A stretch of DNA of 64,000 nucleotides from CAWEBF01 sp963807235. GTDB taxonomy: Bacteria > Acidobacteriota > Vicinamibacteria > Vicinamibacterales > UBA2999. The DNA lies in the NCBI GenBank assembly GCA_963807235.1, contig CAWEBF010000009.1:310001-374000 (forward strand), in the 5' to 3' direction. The notes below the pieces were generated by a model. The model saw only the letters and a program-made list of their open reading frames with translations. It was not told the origin of the DNA and ran no database searches. Below are positions 12,818 through 23,800 of this stretch, piece after piece (position 1 is the stretch's first letter; every line of letters begins with the position of its first letter). Made by a program: the position numbers and the translations under genes.

Positions 12818-14046
12818 CTACGGGAAGCCGGCCTTGGAAATCCCCGGCACCAGCTTCAGCGCGTTCTGGTGGTCCAGCTTCCGCAGCACCGGGTCCGGCA
12901 GTCCGATGCCGTACAGCTTCCAGAAGGCGTGGTAGTCCCGGTAGTAGTCGAAATACTCGTCGTTGGTCTCCAGCACCCGCCAGTAGTACGGGAACTCGTC
13001 GGGCTGGTAGCTGTCCTTGCCGAAGAGCAGCCGGTCCTGATACTTGACGAAGAAGTCGTGCGCGAAGCGCGGCTGCCGGCCGATGTCGTACAGCACGGCG
13101 CCGACCTCCGCATGGACGTTCGGCATCGTGTCGAACATGCGCCCCAGACGGGCCAGGTCGTTGGCATGCCACCCCAGGTGGGCGGCAATGAACGTGGTCT
13201 TGGGGTGGCGCCTGAACAGCCGGTCGCGCTCCCCCATCAGCTCGTTGAACGAAGGATTGGGCGGCGCCGGCCAGCGGCGATCCGGGTAGAGCGCCAGCTC
13301 CAGCAGCCGCTCGTTCTGCGGGTTCAGATCGCCGAAGAACTCCTGCGGGTCGGCGGTGTGGATGAAGACGGGCACGTTCAGACGTGCCGCGGTCTGCCAA
13401 ATCGGATCCAGTTCCGGGTCGTCCAGCTTGAGGCGGCTGCCGTCGGTCTTTTTCGCCGTGAGGCCGAAGTTCTTGTTCAGTTCCCCGACACCGATGGCGC
13501 CAGCCTTGACGTCCGCTTCGAGCTGTTGCGCCGCGCGCTGGCCGAACCCCGGTCCAATCGGACCCGGAAGTCGATGGTGGTGAACTGCACCATGCGGTCG
13601 CGGTGCTTGCTGCCGCGGATGGCCGCCATGGCCTGCACGAGCCGGTCGCCCGAAACGCCGGAGGAGTTGACCAGCACCTTGAGGTTCAGCGGCTCCATCG
13701 ACCCCACCAGCTCGTCGAACTGTTGCGCCGTCATCGGCGCCGGTTGATGGCTGTGGATGTCGATCACCGGGAACTTGGCGCGCGGCACCGCATGCTGCGG
13801 CACGACCAGCGTGGACCGCGGCTTGTACTCGCGGATGTTGGGCAAGGGAAACTGCGGTTCACGGTCGGAGCCCGGGCGGCGGATCAGGGCGCCACGCGCC
13901 TCCCCTCCCCCGGCTTGCGTTTCCCGGCCGCCACGCCCCCGCTGGCCGTCGCCCTGCTGGGCATCGAGCACGAGGCTTGGCACGATAGTCGCCGCCGCCA
14001 CGACGATGCTCAGCAGCAGACCCAGGGCCACCCGTGTGAGAGACAT
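12818..14046 (-). CDS. Secreted amidohydrolase (family 2-like, metal-dependent); frame broken once
   Basis: An N-terminal signal peptide (MSLTRVALGLLLSIVVAAAT) is followed by a low-complexity Gly/Arg stretch. The metal-binding DIHSHQP follows (HxH of the TIM-barrel amidohydrolases), and later TTFIAAHLGWHANDLARL and LLFGKDSYQPDEFP. About 409 residues in total. The N- and C-terminal parts are in different frames that join near 13560. The exact substrate is unknown; exported relatives often act on aromatic or cyclic acids. Confidence 0.8.
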
Positions 14047-14062
14047 GCTCGAATTATATGGG

Positions 14063-14124
14063 GTTCGTAGTTCGTGGTTCGTAGTTCGTGGTGACTACCA
14101 ACCACCAACTACGAACTACGAACT
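14063..14124. repeat. Inverted pair of 7-bp arrays (GTTCGTR x4 and ACGAACT-type x4)
   Basis: Four GTTCGTA/GTTCGTG units (14063-14090), a 6-base spacer, then four units reading ACCAACC, ACCAACT, ACGAACT, ACGAACT (14097-14124). The two halves are near reverse complements and would form a long hairpin. It sits just past the 3' end of the RNase P RNA and upstream of the amidohydrolase start, so it could end rnpB transcription. Confidence 0.85.
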
Positions 14125-14146
14125 GCGAGCGAAGCCGGAAAAGTGT

Positions 14147-14570
14147 CACAGTCGGCCTGTAAGCCGAATTCTGTCTGCCTCGCCTACGCTGCAAAGAGCT
14201 ACGGCGGCGCGACGATCATTCCTCTAGGCCCGGGATTACTCGCGGGCTCCAGCGACCTACCCGGTGGCCTCGGACGGGCCGTCCGTCGAGCGCCGTTGCC
14301 GGCGCCTGCGCCACCCTATTTGGTCTTGCTCCGTGCGGGGTTTTGCCTGCCACCGACGTTGCCGCCGGCGCGGTGCGCTCTTACCGCACCTTTTCACCCT
14401 TACCTCGGTTTCCCAAGGCGGTATTTTTTCTGTGCCACTGGTCCGTCAAGTCACCCTGCCCGGGCGTTACCCGGCGCACTGCCCTCTGGAGTTCGGACTT
14501 TCCTCCCCCTCCGGCACTTCGCGGCAACGGGCCACGGTTTCCGAAAGCGGCGATCGTCAAGCCAACTGCG
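14147..14570 (-). ncRNA. rnpB: RNase P RNA, bacterial class A
   Basis: The minus strand carries the conserved core GAGGAAAGTCCGAACTCC (14505-14488). The 3' conserved block is ACAGAATTCGGCTTACAGGC (about 14174-14155). The P15 loop GGTxAxACCCC region and GTAAGGGTGAAAAGGTGCGG lie between them. About 420 nt, the usual size. Ends are approximate. A weak -10-like TACGAT lies at 14584-14579 on the minus strand. No protein gene is supported across this stretch. Confidence 0.95.
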
Positions 14571-14585
14571 ACGGTTCCATCGTAT

Positions 14586-14620
14586 CAGGCCGCAGGCCCC
14601 AGGCCCCAGGCTTCAGGCCG
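14586..14620. repeat. 7-bp tandem array, CAGGCCC type
   Basis: Five units: CAGGCCG, CAGGCCC, CAGGCCC, CAGGCTT, CAGGCCG. The stop codon of the downstream half of the split VioB homologue (TGA at 14615-14613) is inside it, and its last alanine codon is made of repeat sequence. It lies just upstream of rnpB. Confidence 0.88.
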
Positions 14621-15876
14621 GAGAGCTCGACGAGACTGGGCCCAGGAGGCCGTCCAGCGTCAACGAGTAGACGTTCAGGTTGAGCCCCTTCGGCAACAGC
14701 CGGGCCCTCTGCAAGGCCTCGGCGTGTTGCTCGGCCTCCTGGACGAGCCGTGCGACGAGCTGCAGCGAGTGCGTGTGCGATCGGCCGAGGCCGTACTGCG
14801 GTCCCATCGCGTCGAACGGGACACCCAGCCCGTAGCGCTCGGCGAGGTGCTCGCCGAGCACCCAGAGCCCCATGGTCATGTTGTCGATGGCTCGGGTCCT
14901 GGTAATCCAGCTTCGCGGCGCTGAAGAGGGGCGTGAAACCCTTGTGCCGGTAGGCCAGGTCGAGCAGCGCCAGGATGATCCAGTAGTGCAGGTTGCTCAG
15001 CCACGCGACGCGGCGTGCCTTCTCGTCACGAATCGTGTGCGGCCGCGCGGTGTAGGCCGTGTGCGCCGCGAATTGGTGCGCCGGGAACCTCGGCCCCGGC
15101 TTCCAGATGCGCTCGTCGCTGCCGAAGGCCTCGCCCGTGAACACGCTGCGAAAGAACCGGTAGTGACTCAGCTCGCCCTGGAAGAGTACCTGGCTCATGC
15201 GACTCTCCCAGTCGCCCCATGGAAATTCCTTCGCGAGAAACGCCGGCGGATTGGCCGCCACGATTTGGGTCTGCTGCACGACGCGGTGGTACAGGCTGCC
15301 CACGTGATCCTGCCGCTCGCGATCGATGGCTTTCTCGTGGTGTTTCCTGGCTCCTTGCCGCAGCACCTTGCGCACGTTCTTGACGAATGCCACCGGCTCT
15401 CCAGTCTTGCGGCAGCTGGGCTTCAGACTGAGCGAGCAGGCATCCGCTTCGATCCACAGGTAGGTGGCTGCCACGTACTGGTCGAGCGAGCGGAGCTCGA
15501 GGTCGAACGGATAAAGGTCGGCCGTGTACGGGAACTCGTGGGGCGTGAAGTTCGGCGCCGCGCCCAGGTCCGCCAGATAGCGGTTCACCAGGCTCAGGTG
15601 CTGCATCTCCTCCAGCGCGACGTCGAGAAACGTGTCTTTCCGCACGAGTACCGTCGTGCCACCGCGTCCCCCGGTGGAATGTTCCAGGAACGAGCGCGGC
15701 CGGATGTCCCCGCGCACGTGCGCATAACGCTCTTTGATGGAAAAGAGGGCGTACAGGTAGACGAGCATGAGCGAATGCTCGATCGCTGCCGCCTCGGTCA
15801 GGAGGTGCACGAGCTCGAGGTAGGGATCGTGATAGTCGGTCGGGATCTGCCCCTGCTTGGCGTCGATGCGCAGCAT
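14613..15876 (-). CDS. VioB C-terminal-half homologue, ferritin-like domain protein; frame broken once
   Basis: It starts MLRIDAKQGQIPTDYHDPY at 15876. It matches the ferritin-like C-terminal part of VioB/RebD-type enzymes: TEAAAIEHSLMLVYLYALFS, then LEEMQHLSLVNRYLADLG (the E-ExxH pattern), then NLHYWIILALLDLAY. About 420 residues. One extra base near 14898 breaks the frame; removing it gives PAIDNMTMGLWVLGEHLAE and an end at 14613. The start overlaps the stop of the N-half gene by one base (TGATG), so the two halves are co-translated. VioB and StaD/RebD couple indole-pyruvate imines; whether this pair does so is inference. Confidence 0.72.
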
Positions 15877-17954
15877 CACCTGCCTCCCCTGCCGGCCGTG
15901 CGGCGCGCCGGCGCGATCTCCTGCAAGACGCCGTTCTCGGCCAGCACCTTGTTGCAGAACCGTCGGAGCAGCTGGCGCCGGTACGTGGAGAGGTCGCGCG
16001 TGCGCGGCATGTAGTTGTAGTAGCTCCAGAGCCGTTCGTCGATCATGCGCAGCACGTAGCGGGCCGCCGTGGGCGACTGCCACACCGTGGGATCGCTCAT
16101 GTCGAGCCGCTCGCTCATGGCGGGAAGGATCAGATAGTAGTAGCGAAAGATTTCCTGGTAGATGAACGGGAACGTCAGGTCGGCGTCGGCGACCGCGGAG
16201 TAGTCGTCGTAGGGCAGGACACGCAGCTCGGCGAAGAACTCCTGGAAGGCCATGTTGGCCAGCGTGTCGGGCGCGATGTCCTGGGGAAAATTCTGCGGCG
16301 GTACAAAGCGGTAGAGCCGCAGCCCCGACTGCTGCAGCGGCCGCAGCCGGTAGCGTCCCGTGCCACCGGTGACATTTACCGTCTCGGTCTGCAGCAGGAC
16401 CGGGTAGCGGTACACCCCGAACTGGTTGACATACCCCGTCGGCGTTTCCTTCCACTGCTCCACCCGCAGGGGCGTCGTGCCGCCTGGCACTCGCCCCCGG
16501 TACCGCACCAGAAGATCGAGCTCGCCGCGCAGCGCCACGTCTGGTTGGCTTTCCAGCTCGGCGCGCACCGCCGGGTCATCCCAGTTCTTGCCGGGCGGCA
16601 GATCGTCCAGGTAGGCGCAGCCGACATCGGTTGCCACCATGTAGGGGGTTTCCGACAGCAGCACGCCGGAGAGCCCGGTCTGGAGCACCATCTCGTAGGC
16701 GTCGTTGGTGAGGAGCGCCAGTGTGGCCGGCGGCAGCTCGTCCAGCGGAATGTCGTACATCCCCCCCTGCGAGAGGTAGGTCTCGCGATCGTTGACGACG
16801 GTCCCGAGCGGCACGACAGGGCTCGTGTTCGTGGCCGGATCGACGCCGGGCGGTGTCGCCTGGCGCATGCCGACCGTGATCGTGCCGAGGTTGAATTTGT
16901 CGCCGTCGGGACCGTCCTCCGGCAAGCAGTTCGCCATCTCGAGCGAGAGCACCGTCGATGCCGCGTTCACCGCTGCCACGACCGGTGAGAGGTAATAGGG
17001 CTTCGGCCGGTAGGGATTGGTGAAGGGCGCAACCGGCTTGAGGTTGCGGCCCATCGTCACCGACGTGGGCTCGCCCTCGTACCACGGCGCCAGCGTGCCG
17101 ATCACGAGGCCCAACGCGGGATTGGCGAGCCGTTCTCCGGCGGCGAACTTCACGGCAAGCTGCGTGTCGGACCACTGGGGGAACGACAGGTACAGGTTGT
17201 AGCGGAAGATCAGGCCACGCGCACGACGTGCCTGCAACGCCTTCCGCAGCGCTGTCACGGCGTCGGAAGAGCCAGGCAGCAGCTTGTGCAAGACCTCGTC
17301 TTCGTCGTCGGGCGCGTGCCGGCCGGCCATCAGATCGTGGCGAGCCACGGGGATGCCGTGCTGGAAGGTCGTAGACGCCCCGCCAGCCCCACCGCTCGAG
17401 AGCTGCCCGTCGGCCCCGGTCGGAGGCAATCCAAACAGGCCGTGGTACGACACGTTGCGATACCAATTGAGCCCCCGCGTGGTGGCGCGCGTGGGCTTGC
17501 GGCTGATGAAGGTGCCGGTGCCGCCTATGGCGCCGGGGGCGCGAATCTCGAGCGATTCGGCAAAGATCTGCGTGCTCGTGAAGCCTTCGGGGTTGGTGTC
17601 GACCATCAGCAGGTCGTTGAGGTACACCTGCCCGCCGATCAGTGGATCCACGGCTGCGTCCGTCACGACGTGGTCAGGCGCAAACTGCGCCGATCTCACG
17701 CGCACGTCGACGAAGCGCCAGCTGAAGTCCCCGTAGTAGTTCCACTGGCACCGCAGCAGGCCGAACTGATCGAGCCCCGTCATGTATGCCCGAAACTCGG
17801 CGTCGGACTTGCCCTGCGTCAGGGCGCGGACGCGCTCGGTGTTCGTCGTCACCGTCAGCTCCAGCCCAGGCGACACGCTGTCGTTGTTGGCGGTGCTCGG
17901 ATTGATCCAGGTCGTGCCCCACACGTGGACACGCGGAAAGTCGAACAGGCTCAC
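15876..17954 (-). CDS. VioB N-terminal-half homologue
   Basis: 692 residues. It starts at GTG 17954 with GAGGAG six bases upstream, giving SLFDFPRVHVWGTTWINPST, which parallels the LDFPRIHFRG N-terminus of VioB. The C-terminal part reads ELRVLPYDDYS and FIYQEIFRYYYLILPAMSER, then YMPRTRDLSTYRRQLLRRF, matching VioB just before its ferritin-like domain. The GTG overlaps the kinase stop (GTGA), so this is one coupled operon of kinase, VioB-N and VioB-C. No tryptophan oxidase (VioA/RebO type) is in the window. Function is inferred from homology remembered by motif, not searched. Confidence 0.72.
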   Translation of the reverse strand: MSLFDFPRVHVWGTTWINPSTANNDSVSPGLELTVTTNTERVRALTQGKSDAEFRAYMTGLDQFGLLRCQWNYYGDFSWRFVDVRVRSAQFAPDHVVTDAAVDPLIGGQVYLNDLLMVDTNPEGFTSTQIFAESLEIRAPGAIGGTGTFISRKPTRATTRGLNWYRNVSYHGLFGLPPTGADGQLSSGGAGGASTTFQHGIPVARHDLMAGRHAPDDEDEVLHKLLPGSSDAVTALRKALQARRARGLIFRYNLYLSFPQWSDTQLAVKFAAGERLANPALGLVIGTLAPWYEGEPTSVTMGRNLKPVAPFTNPYRPKPYYLSPVVAAVNAASTVLSLEMANCLPEDGPDGDKFNLGTITVGMRQATPPGVDPATNTSPVVPLGTVVNDRETYLSQGGMYDIPLDELPPATLALLTNDAYEMVLQTGLSGVLLSETPYMVATDVGCAYLDDLPPGKNWDDPAVRAELESQPDVALRGELDLLVRYRGRVPGGTTPLRVEQWKETPTGYVNQFGVYRYPVLLQTETVNVTGGTGRYRLRPLQQSGLRLYRFVPPQNFPQDIAPDTLANMAFQEFFAELRVLPYDDYSAVADADLTFPFIYQEIFRYYYLILPAMSERLDMSDPTVWQSPTAARYVLRMIDERLWSYYNYMPRTRDLSTYRRQLLRRFCNKVLAENGVLQEIAPARRTAGRGGR

Positions 17955-20203
17955 AATGGGCTCCTCGTCTCGGGACCGTCGGGGGCGGACTGGCGCGGCG
18001 GGAGGCCGGCCGTCGTCGCGCCCGTGGTGTCGCCACCGTCCGTCATCGGTGGAAGATTCACCCGGCGTGCCAGCATCGGCCATCGGCTGCTCGCACGCAG
18101 CGGCGCGGTGAGCGGCGCCCGGATCTGGATGATCGTCATCAGATCGCGCGCGTCGATAGCCCGCTCCAGCCAGTCGGTGGCGGCCTCGACGTCTCCCGCG
18201 ATCAGGTGGTAGAGCACGAGTCCCCAATGCGCTTGGCCCGGCGCATCCGAGAGTTGCGCGAACAGCTGCTGCGATCGCGCCGTGTCGCCCGTGCGCGCCA
18301 GCGTCCCCGCCAGCAGGCCGCCGGTGCATGGTGTCCAGGGCGCCAGCTCGTATGCGCGTTCGGCGGCAGGCAGCGCCTCTCTGTACGATCCGAGGGACGC
18401 GTGGTTCATGCCGATGGAGAAGTAGCCGCCCCAGTAGCGATCGTCGATCTCGAGGGCCTGCCGGGCGTCGCGTATACCCAGCTGGTGCTTGCCAGCGACG
18501 TACAGGAAGATGCCGCGCGCGTTGCGGAACACAATGTTCAGCGGATCCTGCTCGAGAGCCGTCGAAAGCTCGTCGGCCGCCTGCTCGGCACGGCCGAACG
18601 GCAACAGGTACGAGTTGCCGTAGCTCCAGCGCACGTCGCCCGGAACCGGCGTGCTCGCGAGGGCGAGACGGAACAGGCGCTCGGCCTCCGGCCAGTTGTA
18701 GTCGTAGAGCCCCGTAATCGCGGCGAGCATCGATCGCGCTTGCGGCAAGGCGGCGTCGAGGTCGAGCGCCGCCCGGGCCGCCGCGCGGGCCAGCGGGATG
18801 GCCGTGCGCGATGGCCGGAGGCCGTGAAAGCCCTGAAGGAAGTGGTACCAGGCGAGGTAGCTGTGGGCGAGCGCGAACGAGGGGTCGAGCGCGAGTGCCT
18901 CTTCGAAGTAATCCCTGGACCGCGCGAGCGACTCCGGTGTGATCCGGAGCAGGTGATGACGCCCCTTGAGGAACGCCTCGTGCGCGGCCAGCTTCGGTGT
19001 ATGCCTCCGAGCCACGGCAAGAGGTCTCGATAACTTCACTTGCAGCGCGTCGGCGATGGCCGACGCGATCTCGTCTTGCACCTTGAAGACGTCGGCGTGC
19101 TCCCTGTCGTAGCGCTCCGACCACAGCTGATACCCATCGGTCAGGTTGACGAGCTGCGCGCTTACGCGGATGCGCGGCCCCGAGCGCCGCACGCTGCCCT
19201 CCAGGATGTAGCGGACCTTCAGGCTCTCGGCGATCTGCCGGACGTCGCGGTCGTTGCCGCGGAACATGAACGACGACGTGCGGGCCGTGACCTTGAGGCC
19301 AGGGATGCGTGCCAGCACGTTGAGGATTTCCTCGGTCAGCCCGTCCGAGAAGTACTCGTTGTCCTTGTCTGCGCTCAAATTGAGGAACGGCAGCACCGCA
19401 ATCGACGGTTCGTCCTCGACCACGCCACCTGCCGATGTGGCGTTCAGCGCGGCGGTGGTTTCGCCCATCGTCTGAAACCGGGCGTCTGGCGACTTGGCCA
19501 GGCACTTCCGGATGACGTATTGGAGGACGGGCGGGGCATCCACCGGCGGGGGCTCCTCGAGCTGGACGGCGCGGAGCACCTGCAGTGTGGACCCGCCTTG
19601 GAACGCCCGCCGTCCCGACAGCATTTCGTAGAGCACGGCCCCGAAACAGAAGATGTCCGAGCGGGCATCGAGCGGCTTGCCATCCACCTGCTCGGGTGCC
19701 ATATAAGCCGGCGTGCCGAGCAGCGTCGAAGGCACCGCGCGTGTGACGTCGTCATCGCCAGACGGGGTGACCCGCTCGGCGATGCCGAAATCCAGCAGCT
19801 TGAGGCTGCCGCTCTCCGTGATGAGCACGTTCGACGGCTTGAGGTCGCGGTGGATGATTCCGTTGCGGTGGGCCTCTGTGAGCGCATCGGCCAGCTGGAG
19901 CGCCAGCTCTCGCACGCGGTCGGCGGGCAACGGCCCCGTAGGCGCCCTGCCCGAAACATATTCCAGCACCAGATAGTCGGGCCCGATGTCGTAGAGCTGG
20001 CAAATGTGCGGGTGATTGAGCGACGCGATTGCGCGTGCCTCTTCTTCGAACAGGAGGCTGTGCCGTCCGCGAGTCCGCTTGATCGCGACGAGCCGGCCGA
20101 GGCGTGTGTCCCGGGCCTTCCACACCTCGCCCATCCCACCCTGTCCAGCGAGCGAGAGCAGCTCGTACGGACCAACCCGCGTGCCGGATTCCCAGGCCGT
20201 CAT
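17951..20203 (-). CDS. Ser/Thr protein kinase with TolB-like and TPR regions
   Basis: 750 residues. The Hanks kinase domain has a glycine loop GQGGMGEVWKA (21-31), lysine K42, HRDLKPSN (D120), DFG (D138) and YMAPEQ. It is followed by a region typical of cyclase/TolB-like regulators (FSDGLTEEILNVLARIPGL, then YILEGSVRRSGPRIRVSAQL) and TPR-like helices to about 690. There is no transmembrane segment, so it is cytosolic. It overlaps the VioB-N start by 4 bp, suggesting the kinase controls or senses the product of the downstream genes. Confidence 0.88.
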   Translation of the reverse strand: MTAWESGTRVGPYELLSLAGQGGMGEVWKARDTRLGRLVAIKRTRGRHSLLFEEEARAIASLNHPHICQLYDIGPDYLVLEYVSGRAPTGPLPADRVRELALQLADALTEAHRNGIIHRDLKPSNVLITESGSLKLLDFGIAERVTPSGDDDVTRAVPSTLLGTPAYMAPEQVDGKPLDARSDIFCFGAVLYEMLSGRRAFQGGSTLQVLRAVQLEEPPPVDAPPVLQYVIRKCLAKSPDARFQTMGETTAALNATSAGGVVEDEPSIAVLPFLNLSADKDNEYFSDGLTEEILNVLARIPGLKVTARTSSFMFRGNDRDVRQIAESLKVRYILEGSVRRSGPRIRVSAQLVNLTDGYQLWSERYDREHADVFKVQDEIASAIADALQVKLSRPLAVARRHTPKLAAHEAFLKGRHHLLRITPESLARSRDYFEEALALDPSFALAHSYLAWYHFLQGFHGLRPSRTAIPLARAAARAALDLDAALPQARSMLAAITGLYDYNWPEAERLFRLALASTPVPGDVRWSYGNSYLLPFGRAEQAADELSTALEQDPLNIVFRNARGIFLYVAGKHQLGIRDARQALEIDDRYWGGYFSIGMNHASLGSYREALPAAERAYELAPWTPCTGGLLAGTLARTGDTARSQQLFAQLSDAPGQAHWGLVLYHLIAGDVEAATDWLERAIDARDLMTIIQIRAPLTAPLRASSRWPMLARRVNLPPMTDGGDTTGATTAGLPPRQSAPDGPETRSPL

Positions 20204-20242
20204 CGCCAGCGCGCTACTCCTGAAGGCACTTCCGCCGCCAGG

Positions 20243-20695
20243 CTAGATCGAGAACTGGGTGGGGGTCGTCGGCCAGAACGTCGGGCCCTGCTGGGCCAGG
20301 TTGTAGTTCGCGCGAAATTTCGAGATCTTGCCGTTGGCGGCAAACCAGAGCGTGTGGTCGAAGTTGTTGAAGAAGGGCTTGTTCGCCACGGTGCCGTTCA
20401 AGACCTGTGCGCTGAGGTAGCCGACCTCGACGCCTATCACGTGCACGGCTTTCGGACTGACGAAGAACTCGAGGGGCTGGAACTGGACGTCCTGCTGCTG
20501 ACCGGCCGGGCCCACGAGTTTCGCGAAGAAGTCCTTCACGCCAGCGTGGCCTTTGAAGTAACCGATCGCCAATGCCCAGTCGACCGAGAACGAGTTCCAC
20601 TCAACGTCGGACGTCAGTAGCTTGAGAATGCCCGGGATATCGTGTTCGTTGAAGGCCGCGTAGAGCGCCTCTGCTGTCTTTCGGTTGTCCGCCAC
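20243..20695 (-). CDS. SnoaL-like / NTF2-fold protein
   Basis: 150 residues. It begins MADNRKTAEALYAAFNEHDI with the classic SnoaL pattern: a helix, then LLTSDVEWN and a cone-shaped beta fold. It could be a polyketide-cyclase-like enzyme or a ligand-binding protein. It lies 39 bp upstream of the kinase gene on the same strand, so it is probably the first gene of the kinase and VioB-like operon. Confidence 0.75.
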   Translation of the reverse strand: MADNRKTAEALYAAFNEHDIPGILKLLTSDVEWNSFSVDWALAIGYFKGHAGVKDFFAKLVGPAGQQQDVQFQPLEFFVSPKAVHVIGVEVGYLSAQVLNGTVANKPFFNNFDHTLWFAANGKISKFRANYNLAQQGPTFWPTTPTQFSI

Positions 20696-20751
20696 ATGGC
20701 CCCCTTGCCGCCCGCACCGAGCGTGGTTGGCGAGTCTACCCCAAACTCCGG

Positions 20752-20773
20752 CCGGAAGCCGGAAGCCCGGAAG
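20752..20773. repeat. Short 7-bp array, CCGGAAG type
   Basis: Two CCGGAAG units and one 8-base CCCGGAAG, ending 3 bp from the stop of the response regulator gene. It is short and slightly degenerate, but it sits at a gene 3' end like the other arrays. Confidence 0.6.
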
Positions 20774-20775
20774 CC

Positions 20776-22181
<1,406 letters not shown>

Positions 22182-22185
<4 letters not shown>

Positions 22186-23681
22186 TGTGGACTATCGTCG
22201 ACGCGGATCGTCGACAGCTGTCGTTGTCCCGTGGCGGACTTGTAGAGGAAGATCGTCAGGACCTCCCCCGGGCGCGCGGCCTTGACCGTGCGCTCGTAGT
22301 CGTCGAGCGACTGGATGGACCGCCGGTCGATTTCCAGGATGATGTCGCCGCGCTCCACGTCGGCGTCGGCGGCGGCGCCCACCGCGTCCACGCGCCACAC
22401 CACCACGCCGCGCATCTCGGCCGGTGTTCCCAACCGGCGGGCCACCTCAGCGTCCAGGGCCCGTACCGAGAGCCCCAGCCGCGGCAATCCGGGCCGCGCC
22501 GCGCCGCGCACACTCACAGGAGCGTCCACGCGCTCGCGGGGAGGCCGCTCGGCCAGCTTCACGAGCGTCGAGATGTCCCGTCCGTCACGCGTGACCCGCA
22601 GCGTCACGGCTTCTCCCGGGCGGCGGGCGGATACCAGCGCGATCAGCTGGTCCCCGGTGGAGACCGCCTGGCCGTCCACCGCGGCGATCACGTCGTAGGG
22701 CCGCAGGCCGGCGCGCTCGGCAGGAGATCCCGGCGTCACGTCCTGCACCACGGCGCCGGTGGCCGAGGGCAGCTTCAGCGCGTCCTGCAGGTCCGGATCC
22801 ACATCGCGCAAGGCCACGCCCGCGTACCCGCGCGCCACGCGGCCGCCGTCCTTGAGCTGCGGCAGGATGGCCCGGGCCTGATTGATGGGGATCGCGAATC
22901 CAATCGTCGGCGCGCGCGAGCTGATGGCGGCGTTGATGCCAATCACCTCGCCGCGCGTGTTGATCAGCGGTCCGCCACTGTTGCCCAGGTTGATGGCCGC
23001 GTCGGTCTGGATGTAGCGGTCGAGCGAGGAGTCGAAGAGCTTGCGCCCCAGATAGCTCACGACGCCGGCCGTGACGGTGTGCTCGTACGCGAGCGGATTG
23101 CCAATCGCCACCACCCACTCGCCCACTCGCAACGTGTCCGAGTCGCCCATCACGACCGCCGGCAAGGGGCGGTCGGCCCGTACCCGCAGCAGGGCGATGT
23201 CCGTTTCGGGATCGCTGCCCACGACCGTGGCGGGCAGCATCTGCCCCGACGCCAGCCGGACGGTGATGCGTTCGGCGCCGTCGACCACGTGGTGGTTCGT
23301 GATCACATGGCCGTCGGCATCCACGAGGAACCCTGCGCCGGCGCCGCGACGCGGGCCTCTGCGCTCGCGATCGGGACCGCGAAACTGCTCCCCAGGCTCG
23401 GTGCCGCCCGGGCGTCGCGCGGGCCAGCCTTCGCCGCGTGCGCTCGCGTTCACCGTCACCACGGCCGGGTTCACCTTCTCGGCGATGTCGGCGAACGACG
23501 TGGGCACCGCCGTGGCTGGCGCGGGCGGAGCGGACAGGCGCGGGACGGCTTCCGTCGGAGGCTCGGCGGAGATGGCCGGCGCGGGTGTCATGTTGCCCGC
23601 CAGCACCAATCCGACCAGCAGGCCCACCGTGGAGGCGAGGCCGGCGGTCATCAGGGCAAAGCGCCTAGAAAACTTGACCAT
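22182..23681 (-). CDS. htrA: HtrA/DegP-type periplasmic serine protease with two PDZ domains
   Basis: 499 residues from MVKFSRRFALMTAG at 23681, which gives a proper membrane anchor or signal; a start 7 codons upstream is also possible. The catalytic triad is H131 (ITNHHVVD), D161 (DPETDIALL) and S235 (GNSGGPL). Two PDZ domains follow, with GYAGVALRDVD and LGLSVRALDAEV. A low-complexity Arg/Gly/Pro segment (about 82-114) precedes the protease domain. It degrades or refolds damaged envelope proteins. It is coupled to the response regulator gene. Confidence 0.93.
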
Positions 23682-23716
23682 TTCGAATCCCAGCCAGATC
23701 AACCAAGTTTTCTACG

Positions 23717-23800
23717 CCCCGCCGCAGGCGGGGCAAGCAGACACTGCACTAGCGAGGCGGAGCCTGCGTGCTCGTCAATGAGAGGCGGAGCCTCGCTAGT
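23717..23800. repeat. GNA-triloop palindromic element, copy A
   Basis: The first hairpin is CCCCGCC-GCA-GGCGGGG (23717-23733), followed by the core CAAGCAGACACTGC. A second palindrome has 11-base arms ACTAGCGAGGC (23748-23758) and GCCTCGCTAGT (23790-23800), and two internal GGC-GGA-GCC mini-hairpins. It lies between htrA and ligA, and the ligA stop codon begins at its last base. Same family as 45461, 62264 and probably 59753. Confidence 0.8.

Noticed and set aside
14143..14670. Open frames across the RNase P RNA
   Set aside because: The stretch matches the conserved RNase P RNA core and 3' block; the frames are chance.
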